The translations under genes were made by a program, and so were the position numbers. Positions 1 to 6,163 of a stretch of 64,000 bases of DNA are shown in pieces (position 1 is the first letter of the stretch; every line of letters begins with the position of its first letter). Below the pieces are notes generated by a model. It saw only the letters and a list, made by a program, of their open reading frames with translations. It searched no databases and was not told the DNA's origin. This stretch comes from Mesorhizobium sp. WSM4311 (lineage in GTDB: Bacteria; Pseudomonadota; Alphaproteobacteria; Rhizobiales; Rhizobiaceae), in assembly GCF_002295115.1 (NCBI RefSeq), contig NZ_NSFV01000001.1:682001-746000 (forward strand), written 5' to 3'.

Positions 1-228
1 AGCCTGCAGCGGGCCTGAGGGCTGCTTCGCCTGTTCCGATCGACCAACTCCGTTTTCTCAACCAACTTGCCTTGAATGTGCGTGGTGATCTCGTGCCTCG
101 ATCATCATCTGCATTTCCTCGCACGATGATGCATCGACAGCGGCGTTAAGCTTCCGTTTCCACCTTGGCGGCTATGCCAATGCTTGTTCAGCAATGGTTG
201 ATTCGTTGCGTCAGTTCAGGTTTGGAAG
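1..228. other. Window edge, no confident gene
   Basis: The first 18 bases read in frame 1 as a short peptide ending in TGA (SLQRA-stop), so they could be the 3' end of a gene lying outside the window, but there is too little to judge. I see no RNA gene, repeat or convincing ORF in the rest up to the small gene starting at 229. Confidence 0.3.
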
Positions 229-492
229 ATGTCCCCAGAAAAAGTCCGTGCATTCCCGATCGACCGTCAGCTGTTCTTGGTCAGGGAAGTTGCAGCCAGC
301 CTAGACAATCTGCATGGCGAGCCTGCAGCCTCGTTCTGGAGGGCTAAAGCGGCCGAGTTGCTTGACCTGGTTGTCGGGTCGGGCAGGGACAGAGCAACCG
401 CCAGTGATGAAGTGCGCAGGTTTTTCCTGGCCGTACAGAGAGAGCTTTCGGCTGGACTGGCGACTGAGTCGGCTCCAGTTCTTTCCGCCTGA
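229..492 (+). CDS. Small DUF6074-like protein of unknown function
   Basis: An 87-residue protein with no signal peptide or membrane segment. The N-terminus carries an FPIDRQ motif followed by an LVREVAASLDNLHGE segment, then a helical FWRAKAAELLDLVV stretch and a DEVRRFFLAVQREL segment. This pattern of small helical proteins is frequent in rhizobia, and I match it from memory to the DUF6074-type group. No function is known to me. The ATG follows a weak purine-rich stretch (GGTTTGGAAG). The gene stands alone: nothing similar is adjacent, and the next supported genes are a 58-aa ORF and the TadG-like gene. The family assignment is tentative; the coding call rests on the family-like composition. 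Confidence 0.6.
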   Translation: MSPEKVRAFPIDRQLFLVREVAASLDNLHGEPAASFWRAKAAELLDLVVGSGRDRATASDEVRRFFLAVQRELSAGLATESAPVLSA

Positions 493-701
493 AGAAAATA
501 TTTCTTCCAGGCAGCACCTGGCTGCGCCTTCGTTGTCCCGAGGGCGGCCGAGGACGCGGTCACCGTCAACGGGCGGAGATGGCGTTCGATGAGCCTGACA
601 TCGAAGCAACATCGCGCGACCTTGATACATCAAAGTTAAATGCGGAGAATTCGCTTCGCTGCTAATAATAAGGTGGCGGGGGCTGCTCGGGAGGAGCGCC
701 C

Positions 702-878
702 ATGGAAATACGGGACCTCGTTGCCAAGATATCAGTTGGGTTGCTGAAGCGCCGTGGCAATGCCCTATCGCTGTCCATCAAGCCGAGACGCGCATCCTTG
801 GCGGACATTCCCATTAAATCGCGGCAAAAACCCGCGCATCGCCCACCGCCTCCGATTCGTCCAGCCAGCAACATGTAG
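702..878 (+). CDS. Possible 58-aa basic small protein
   Basis: An ATG at 702 sits 6-7 bases after a strong ribosome-binding site (GGGAGGAG) and opens a 58-codon frame ending in TAG at 876-878. The product begins MEIRDLVAKISVGLLKRRGN, is arginine/lysine rich, and ends in a proline-rich tail (AHRPPPPIRP). No membrane segment or known domain is evident. It lies alone in an otherwise empty stretch between 493 and 1107. The strong Shine-Dalgarno is the main support; codon use is less strongly G/C-biased at third positions than in neighbouring genes, so it may be a young or non-coding ORF. Confidence 0.4.
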   Translation: MEIRDLVAKISVGLLKRRGNALSLSIKPRRASLADIPIKSRQKPAHRPPPPIRPASNM

Positions 879-1107
879 TTCGAGGGCTTTTGCCCAGGCG
901 CAAGGTGCCGAACCGTGCTGACGTTCCAGCGCCGTGAGTTTCTTGCCTATCGCGACGTCTGCATGCACTGATCAGCCGACGGCCCACTGTTTGAAGCCAA
1001 TCGAAGCCCTCATCAAAAAATGAACCGAACTTTTTAGCCGTTCCTTCATATATGCATGCTTTCTAATTTAAGTTATGATTTTCAATTGCTTCGCCCGAAT
1101 TCGGATC

Positions 1108-2301
1108 ATGGCGACCGGTATACGCCGGAGCACACGGGCGAATGTTGCCACCATCTTCGCCCTCAGCCTGCCGATCGTCGTCGGCGCGGCCGGCTTTGGC
1201 GTGGAGACCTCCTACTGGTACTACAACAGCCTGAGACTACAGGCGACGGCCGATGCCGCGGCCTATGCCGGCGCGCTTGAACAGATCTCGGGTTCCGACA
1301 AGCCGACGATCGTCGCGGCCGCGACGCAGTCGGCAGCGACGAACGGGCTGGGCTCGGGCACGATCATCGTCAACACGCCGCCGGCGTCCGGGCCGAATAC
1401 GGCGAAGAAGGCGGTCGAGGTCATCGTCGCTCAGAACCTCAACCGGATGTTCACCTCGATCTTCACGCAGAGCCAGGTTCCCGAACAGGCGAGGGCGGTG
1501 GCTCTCATCACCGATGCCTCGAAGGCCTGCATGACCGCGCTCGACCAGACCGCCTCGCAGGCTGCATCGTTTTCAGGCAATACCACCGTGAAGGTCACCG
1601 GCTGCGTGGTGATGTCCAATTCGATCGCTCCGGACGCCATCAAGCTCCAGGGCTCGGCGAGCCTCCAGGTCGATTGCCTGATATCGGCGGGCGGCGTGTC
1701 TCTCAGCAATCCCGTCACCACGGTCTGCGCGGCCCCGATCACCCAGGCGCTGCCTGCGGCAGATCCATTTGCAGACCTCCCGGTTCCGGCGGCCTCGAAC
1801 CCATGCCAGAACGACAACAAGGCGACGCTGAGCCCAGGCACCTATTGCAGCGGCATGACGCTGAAGGGCAATGTCGCCCTCTCGCCCGGCGTCTATGTCG
1901 TTCAGGGCGATCTCAAGATAAACGCCAACGCGATCATCACCGGCAGCGATGTGACCATCTTCATGTCGGGCAGTTCGACCGTCAGCATGAATGGCAACGC
2001 CTCCGTGAAGCTCAGCGCGCCGACCTCGGGTATCTATTCCGGTGTGCTGTTCTACGGCGACAGGGCCGGCAACAGTGCATCCAGCACATTCAATGGAACA
2101 GCGGATTCGCTGCTAACCGGGGCCATCTACTTCCCCAAACAGCAAGTGAATTATCTTGGCAATTTCTCGGGCAACAGCGGCTGCACCCAGGTCGTCGCCA
2201 ATACGATTCAATGGTCCGGCAGCACGACCATCAACCAGGATTGCACGAGCCTCGGAATGCGCGACATTCCGGCGGCGCGGTCCGTGGCGCTGGTGGAGTA
2301 G
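1108..2301 (+). CDS. TadG-like pilus-associated envelope protein
   Basis: About 397 residues. The N-terminus has the TadE/TadG arrangement: a short basic leader (MATGIRRSTRANVA), one hydrophobic segment (TIFALSLPIVVGAAGFGVE) and the typical follow-on SYWYYNSLRLQATADAAAYA. The rest is a Ser/Thr/Asn/Gly-rich exported domain with several cysteine pairs and repetitive strands, some of it resembling a beta-helix (GNVALSPGVYVVQGDLKIN). Proteins of this type are secreted or envelope-anchored and associate with Flp/Tad pili. I chose the ATG at 1108 because it begins just before the TM leader; an in-frame ATG at 1075 would add 11 residues. The stop is 5 bases before the next gene, so 1108-3267 reads as a three-gene operon. 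The exact role is inferred. Confidence 0.8.
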   Translation: MATGIRRSTRANVATIFALSLPIVVGAAGFGVETSYWYYNSLRLQATADAAAYAGALEQISGSDKPTIVAAATQSAATNGLGSGTIIVNTPPASGPNTAKKAVEVIVAQNLNRMFTSIFTQSQVPEQARAVALITDASKACMTALDQTASQAASFSGNTTVKVTGCVVMSNSIAPDAIKLQGSASLQVDCLISAGGVSLSNPVTTVCAAPITQALPAADPFADLPVPAASNPCQNDNKATLSPGTYCSGMTLKGNVALSPGVYVVQGDLKINANAIITGSDVTIFMSGSSTVSMNGNASVKLSAPTSGIYSGVLFYGDRAGNSASSTFNGTADSLLTGAIYFPKQQVNYLGNFSGNSGCTQVVANTIQWSGSTTINQDCTSLGMRDIPAARSVALVE

Positions 2302-2306
2302 CCTCC

Positions 2307-2747
2307 GTGGAGCCCCGATCTGTGCCGATCCTGAGCGATAAAACGGGCGTTGCAGCGGTCGAGTTCGCGATGGTCCTGCCTTTCCTGTGCGCGGCGCTGC
2401 TCGGTATCATCGACGGCTGGTCCTATGTGACGAGTTCGCTGTCGATGCGTGCCGGCGTGAAGACCGCCGCGAACCTGATCATGGAAGGCTCGACGAATGA
2501 TACGGCGACGCAGGCCGTCGCCATTTCGAGCTGGGAGAAACGGCCGGCGGACGGCCAGGTCACGCTAAGCCGGATCTATATGTGCGGGACGACCGTGGTC
2601 GACGCCTCCACTCTGTGCAGCGGACCAAAGGTGCCGTCGGTCTATGTTCAGATCCAGGCATCGGCCACCTGGACGCCGCCCTTCACCTTCGGCGTCTTTT
2701 CCGCTTCCAGCGTCATCGGCCATCTGGAGGTGATCCGTGTTCGCTAG
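2307..2747 (+). CDS. TadE-like pseudopilin family protein
   Basis: A 146-residue protein with a short leader ([20 protein letters not shown]) matching the TadE signature, in which a Gly-x-x-(A)-V-E-F motif precedes the single hydrophobic helix. The C-terminal part is periplasmic, with one CGT...LCSG cysteine pair. TadE-like proteins are minor pseudopilins of the Flp/Tad system, processed at the leader by a prepilin peptidase. There is no ATG: I chose GTG at 2307, preceded by GGTGGAG at about 8 bases; a second in-frame GTG lies at 2322. It follows the TadG-like gene by 5 bases and overlaps the next TadE gene by 11 bases, so the three are probably translated from one message. Confidence 0.8.
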   Translation: MEPRSVPILSDKTGVAAVEFAMVLPFLCAALLGIIDGWSYVTSSLSMRAGVKTAANLIMEGSTNDTATQAVAISSWEKRPADGQVTLSRIYMCGTTVVDASTLCSGPKVPSVYVQIQASATWTPPFTFGVFSASSVIGHLEVIRVR

Positions 2748-3267
2748 GGCGTCTCACCGTTTCGCGGAAATGGCGAAACGCCCTCGCTCTTTGTTTTGCC
2801 GCGATTCCCAAGCGAAAGCGCTGCGCGCTTTTCCCGGGACAACCAGCTCACACTTTTCCTGGAATTGCGCCAGGCAAGGCGCCTTCGGGCGAGATCGTTC
2901 GGGCGGGGCCGGGTTGGAGTTCGCGCTGATCGCACCGTTCCTCATCATATTGCTGTTCGGGATCTTCGCCTTGGGCTGGTCGATGCATTCGGTGTCCAGC
3001 GTTCGCTATACGCTGGAGACATCATCGCGCTCGCTGCAGCTTCAGAACACGCTGACCCAGGCCGACATCCAATCGATCGCCAGGCAGAAATTGCAGGCCT
3101 TGGGTTTGAAGGATGTGAACGTGACGATCGCCATCGACCCGGCAAGCGGCGGTTTCCGCATGGCGCATCTGACCGCCACCTATGCCTTCGTCGTCGACTT
3201 TCCTTACCTCGACACCTTTCCGATCAACTACGCCACCACCGTTACCGTACCGCTGGTCGGCGGTTAG
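2737..3267 (+). CDS. TadE-like protein with repeat-derived N-terminus
   Basis: A 176-residue frame from GTG 2737 (TGGAGG ahead of it, overlapping the previous gene by 11 bases). Residues about 53-80 have the TadE signature ([20 protein letters not shown]) and TM helix, followed by a periplasmic domain ending in a beta-rich stretch. TadE proteins normally place this motif within about 20 residues of the start. Here about 45 additional residues, rich in Arg, Ala, Ser and Phe, are encoded by a sequence at 2750-2880 that resembles a rhizobial intergenic palindromic repeat. The frame stays open through the repeat. Either the protein carries a long cytoplasmic extension or the repeat disables the normal leader. 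There is no good ATG/GTG between the repeat and the motif. Confidence 0.75.
   Translation: MFARASHRFAEMAKRPRSLFCRDSQAKALRAFPGTTSSHFSWNCARQGAFGRDRSGGAGLEFALIAPFLIILLFGIFALGWSMHSVSSVRYTLETSSRSLQLQNTLTQADIQSIARQKLQALGLKDVNVTIAIDPASGGFRMAHLTATYAFVVDFPYLDTFPINYATTVTVPLVGG
2750..2880. repeat. Rhizobial intergenic palindromic repeat inside a CDS
   Basis: The left part contains a perfect 8-bp inverted repeat, CGTTTCGC at 2758-2765 and GCGAAACG at 2773-2780. The right part (CTCTTTGTTTTGCCGCGATT... to ...CCTGGAATTGCGCCAG) has the order of blocks I know from abundant Hyphomicrobiales intergenic repeats, in which CAATTCCAGGAAAAGTGTG and a GGAATTGCG/AAAACAAAGAG block alternate (here in the opposite orientation). 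It lies wholly within the open frame of the third Tad-like gene. The family assignment is recognition from memory, not a search. Confidence 0.65.
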
Positions 3268-3299
3268 TGAAATGCGGCGCTGACGCGAACTTCCGCGTT

Positions 3300-3836
3300 T
3301 CAGCCGGCATGGTCCAGCAATCTTATCGTGGTGTCACGGCGATGTTCGGAATTGGCGCGATCGATGCCTTCCACGGTGATCGCGAAGGTTCCGTTCTCGA
3401 TCCTTCCAATCCAGCCCTTGGCTTTTAGGTACCAGAGATGAAACTCAAGATGTTCTCGTGGACAGCCTGACAAACGTTCGATTTCTGTATCGCCAATGCC
3501 GGGATTGTTTACGTCTTGCCGGCGCTTGACGTAAAGCAGCGAGAGCAATTTCGCCTGAATGGCCACATCGCGGTCGATTGTTGTGTTGTTGCTGGCTTCC
3601 CCAATCAACTCCGTTCGCAGATTCAAATGGTCTTTGTGCTGGATATCATACCGCGCGCGCTTCACAGGATCCTTGAGCACATTGTGGGCTTCCAGGATTT
3701 CGCTAAAGCGTGATTCATCGCCGGTGTCCTGATTGTCAGGATGGTAGCGCATGGCAAAATAGCGGAATACCCGTTCTATCGTTTCCGAGTTGGCGTTCGG
3801 GCTGATTTCCAGGAGTTCGTAGTAATCAACGAACAA
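3300..3836 (-). CDS. J-domain protein with C-terminal winged-helix-like region
   Basis: A 178-residue cytoplasmic protein. Residues about 3-66 are a J domain (DYYELLEISPNA at the start, the HPD tripeptide at 32-34, KRARYD near its end), the part that stimulates the ATPase of a DnaK partner. There is no G/F region, zinc finger or DnaJ C-terminal domain, so it is not the general DnaJ. Residues about 90-165 (AKLLSLLYVKRRQDV... LSGCPREHLEFHLWYLKAKG ... NGTFAITVEGIDRA) look like a winged helix-turn-helix with a beta-wing, similar to small J-domain proteins of unknown client found in rhizobia. It is transcribed alone, converging on the TadE gene with a 32-base gap. Start is an ATG fitting the J domain directly. 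Confidence 0.8.
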   Translation of the reverse strand: MFVDYYELLEISPNANSETIERVFRYFAMRYHPDNQDTGDESRFSEILEAHNVLKDPVKRARYDIQHKDHLNLRTELIGEASNNTTIDRDVAIQAKLLSLLYVKRRQDVNNPGIGDTEIERLSGCPREHLEFHLWYLKAKGWIGRIENGTFAITVEGIDRANSEHRRDTTIRLLDHAG

Positions 3837-3910
3837 GATGGCGCCCCCACAACTTCGCTATTGCGCACACCGTCGAGAGCATGACTGCTGAAGGCAAGGA
3901 ACGACAGTCC

Positions 3911-4084
3911 TCAACTTGCGGCTTGGATCGGCGCGAACCGAAGCTGGTCGAGAGAATCCGCGCGTGACATTGCCATCAGTCGCGCAACGGCGAAGGCGGC
4001 CAGAATGATGAAAACAGCCGTGAGGTTAAGGAAGGCGGGTGATGCAAAGATGCTCCCGCCCGGATCATAGCAGCTCAGTTCCAT
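3911..4084 (-). CDS. Possible 57-aa single-pass membrane protein
   Basis: A 57-codon frame from ATG (complement 4082-4084) to TGA (complement 3911-3913). The product starts MELSCYDPGGSIF, has one hydrophobic segment (FLNLTAVFIILAAFAVARLM, about residues 19-38) and a short polar tail (SRADSLDQLRF). The composition is that of a genuine single-pass small membrane protein, which is unusual for a random frame. No clear Shine-Dalgarno is visible. It lies in the gap upstream of the J-domain gene on the same strand, 74 bases away. Confidence 0.4.
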   Translation of the reverse strand: MELSCYDPGGSIFASPAFLNLTAVFIILAAFAVARLMAMSRADSLDQLRFAPIQAAS

Positions 4085-4242
4085 GGCGCTCTACCCCTTC
4101 AGCGACCTGATGGTTTGGATAATGATCCGGCTTGGTGAGGAACACAAGCGCTTGCTAATAAGATGGTTGATGCGGTTGCTCCGGGACTCAAGGCAAGGGC
4201 GGCTGAGATATTCGGCAAACAGGGGGTGGAGTGCACGAAAGC

Positions 4243-4293
4243 CTGTACGCCGAAGGGGAATCGAACCCCTTGTTACCGCCGTGAAAAGGGCGG
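4243..4293 (-). pseudogene. Degenerate 3' fragment of tRNA-Glu (attachment-site scar)
   Basis: About 51 bases match the 3' half of the intact tRNA-Glu gene at 5650-5724 (anticodon stem/loop, T arm and acceptor 3' strand) in the same orientation. It differs by two extra bases (one in the C run of the T stem, one in the A run of the anticodon loop), one missing base near the CCA end and a G for C in the acceptor. Similarity stops at the anticodon stem, so it cannot be a functional tRNA. A 3' tRNA fragment lying beyond the 3' end of the intact gene is the arrangement left by integrases that target tRNA 3' ends. Confidence 0.75.
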
Positions 4294-4906
4294 GCTTCGC
4301 GAGGCTCCCTGGAAGGAAGGCGCCGTTGAAATCGATCGCGCCTGGTGGGCGGCGCCTGAGCAGGCCGGACGATGCGGCCGCGCAACTTGCGGCGACCGGT
4401 TCTTCCGTCCAGTAATGGATCAATCGTCGCTGGCACAACAATTGCATTGTCAGCGATGCCGGCTGTTGGGACCGGCAATTGGGGCCGAGGTTGGGGCAGG
4501 CCTCGCCGCTTCGCAAATGGAGCGGCGGGGTTTCTGCGTTCAAGCAGATTGCAGGTGCATCCAGAGACACAGCGACTGGCCATGGGCGGGCGCCAGGACG
4601 CACGGGAAGCCTCTGCCGCGTAGGACAGCGCCAGCGAGGAACGCGCGCTGGTGCGCCCGCCAAGCGGCTTAACGCCTCACCTGAGGATGAAGTACAGCGG
4701 AACGAGTATCGAGAATGCCGCGATAGCGGTCAGAAAAATGTCTGTGGTCATGAGCCCCCGCTCGGAATTTCACGACCATCTCACATTCAATTAGCTAAAA
4801 TGCAAATGAACTCGCGGCCGGCCTTTCGTGGGACAGCACCGGCGCGGCCGCCCGCGGCTGAGCAGGCCAACAGGCGCCCAAGGTTCCGTGGCCTTACCGG
4901 GAGGAA
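4294..4906. other. Gene-poor interval within putative element scar
   Basis: No ORF here looks like a known family. The longer frames on both strands have the skewed composition of high-G+C shadow frames. Only the tiny membrane-like ORF at 4677-4751 stands out. I see no integrase, transposase or terminal inverted repeat. The stretch lies between the tRNA-Glu fragment and the broken NTF2-fold gene. Confidence 0.4.
4677..4751 (-). CDS. Possible 24-aa hydrophobic peptide
   Basis: A 25-codon frame (ATG complement 4749-4751, TGA complement 4677-4679) encoding MTTDIFLTAIAAFSILVPLY followed by FILR: a single hydrophobic helix with a charged end, the shape of very small membrane proteins such as KdpF or YnhF-like peptides. 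No ribosome-binding site is convincing (GGGGGCTC precedes it) and no kdp genes are nearby. Reported because random frames rarely give such a clean membrane helix. Confidence 0.2.
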   Translation of the reverse strand: MTTDIFLTAIAAFSILVPLYFILR

Positions 4907-5275
4907 ATGATGTCGATCCGCGACGAACTGCAGGAGCTTTGGGACATCTACGTTGCGGCCTATCGGGCCGGCGATGCTGCCGGTTGTGCGGCGGTATTCA
5001 CTTCTGACGCGGAATTGCATTCTCCCTATGCGCCGCCGCCTCGCGGCCGCGCGGCGATAGAGGCGCTGCATGGCGTTTGGACCCAATACGCCACCCCGAC
5101 AAAACACTAGCCAGAGGCGGGGGCATCCGGGAAGCTGGCATGGTCTCTCGCGGCCTATTCGGAGGGTGAGGCGACCGGGAACGGAACTTCGCTCAGCGTT
5201 TTTGAGCGACAGGCTGCTGGCGGACGCTGGCTGATCCGCATGTGCAGCCTCAACAGCACCGATCCCGGCCAATGA
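4907..5275 (+). pseudogene. Broken SnoaL/DUF4440-like (NTF2-fold) gene
   Basis: A strong ribosome-binding site (GGGAGGAA) precedes the tandem ATGs at 4907 and 4910. The first 57 residues read as an NTF2-fold protein (RDELQELWDIYVAAYRAGDA, then AVFTSDAELHSPYAPP, RAAIEALHGVWTQ). An in-frame TAG at 5108-5110 stops it at 67 residues. The same frame then continues for 54 more codons with the family's second half (LAWSLAAYSEGEATGNGTSL, then SVFERQ, RWLIRMCSLNSTDPGQ) to TGA at 5273-5275. Residues around the stop (YATPTKH*PEAGASGK) do not fit the family, so a pair of compensating indels or a short scrambled patch probably created the stop. Full length would be about 122 residues, normal for this fold. 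Substrate unknown. Confidence 0.7.
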
Positions 5276-5649
5276 CCGACAAAGCCGGCCACAACCTGCT
5301 CGCCAGCGTCTTCGGCAAGGCGCACGTGCGCACTATCCTGACTACACAGGATGAGGGTGAAACCCAAGCGCCGGACAGGCGATGCTTCAGCATGGCGCGC
5401 GAGGGCTCGGGTCGAGGAGATCCTGAAGCCGAAGGAGCGCTAAAGGGCTCGGCGCAGGCGGCGACATGTCCGGTGATGGAATGGCGAATCTCCGAAAGGT
5501 CCGCCGCATCAGACATGCGGGATTCGGCGCGGGTGGTGACGTCCATCATGCACGCGAAATTGTTTGTGTTGCCATTTTGACCAATTCCCTGGAATCGGCC
5601 CAAAAATTGGACAGTAAGGACTGGGAGGTCGCTAAGTGTTTGAAAGGTC
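5276..5649. other. Intergenic stretch without recognisable gene
   Basis: No frame on either strand has family-like composition. It lies directly between the broken NTF2-fold gene and the 3' end of tRNA-Glu, and would be the tRNA-proximal end of any former integrated element. I found no integrase remnant in it. Confidence 0.4.
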
Positions 5650-5724
5650 TGGTACGCCCAAGGGGAATCGAACCCCTGTTACCGCCGTGAAAGGGCGGTG
5701 TCCTAACCGCTAGACGATGGGCGC
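5650..5724 (-). tRNA. tRNA-Glu (anticodon TTC)
   Basis: Read on the minus strand, the gene begins GCGCCCATCGTCTAGCGG, has the anticodon loop CTTTCAC with anticodon TTC flanked by an ACCGCC/GGCGGT stem, a T arm AGGGGTTCGATTCCCCT and ends TGGGCGTACCA with CCA encoded. Acceptor pairs GCGCCCA with TGGGCGT, including one G-U pair at the end. All arms fold normally. It supplies glutamate for GAA/GAG codons and for tetrapyrrole synthesis through glutamyl-tRNA reductase, the alphaproteobacterial entry differing (ALA synthase), so only translation is implied here. A degenerate copy of its 3' half lies 1.36 kb beyond its 3' end. Confidence 0.95.
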
Positions 5725-5867
5725 GCTCAGACGAAGCGGCTTATACTGACGTTGTGCGCAACCGGCAACCCGTCAGGTGCCGGCTTGGACAACTTTTTTC
5801 CGAGGCTTTGGAATCGGGGGCTTCGCCACCCACTGCGCGGCTTGGTGACTAGCGAAAACGCCCATTG

Positions 5868-6075
5868 CTTCGTCATTCCAAGGCGGAGCAAGGAGCAAAG
5901 CTACTCGGCGCAGACCCTGGAGCTGCTCCGCAGCCAAAGGAATCCATGCCGCGACTTCAAGGCGTTGAAACGGTGCGGAATTCTGGTCGGCCGCGCTCGT
6001 CAACCAAGGCCACGGAATGGATCCTCGGGTCTTCGCGACGGAGCTTCGCTCCTGCTCCGCCCGTGGATGACGAAG
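5868..6075. repeat. 208-bp Mesorhizobium-type interspersed repeat with terminal inverted repeats
   Basis: Ends are inverted: CTTCGTCATTCC at 5868-5879 and GGATGACGAAG at 6065-6075. The interior (AAGGCGGAGCAAGGAGC, CGGCGCAGACCCTGG, AATCCATGCCGCGAC, AACGGTGCGGAATTCT, ATGGATCCTCGGGTCTTCGC) is block for block like a non-coding repeat I recognise from Mesorhizobium chromosomes. It encodes no protein. It sits between the tRNA-Glu gene and the DUF882 gene and accounts for most of the gap from 5725 to 6163. Family identification is from memory. Confidence 0.65.
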
Positions 6076-6163
6076 TTGGGGGGGCGCTCAGGCCAATGGA
6101 AAGTCCACTGGAACGATATTGATGGCACGACCCTAGCCGCTCTGGCCCGTCAAATCGCGCCGT

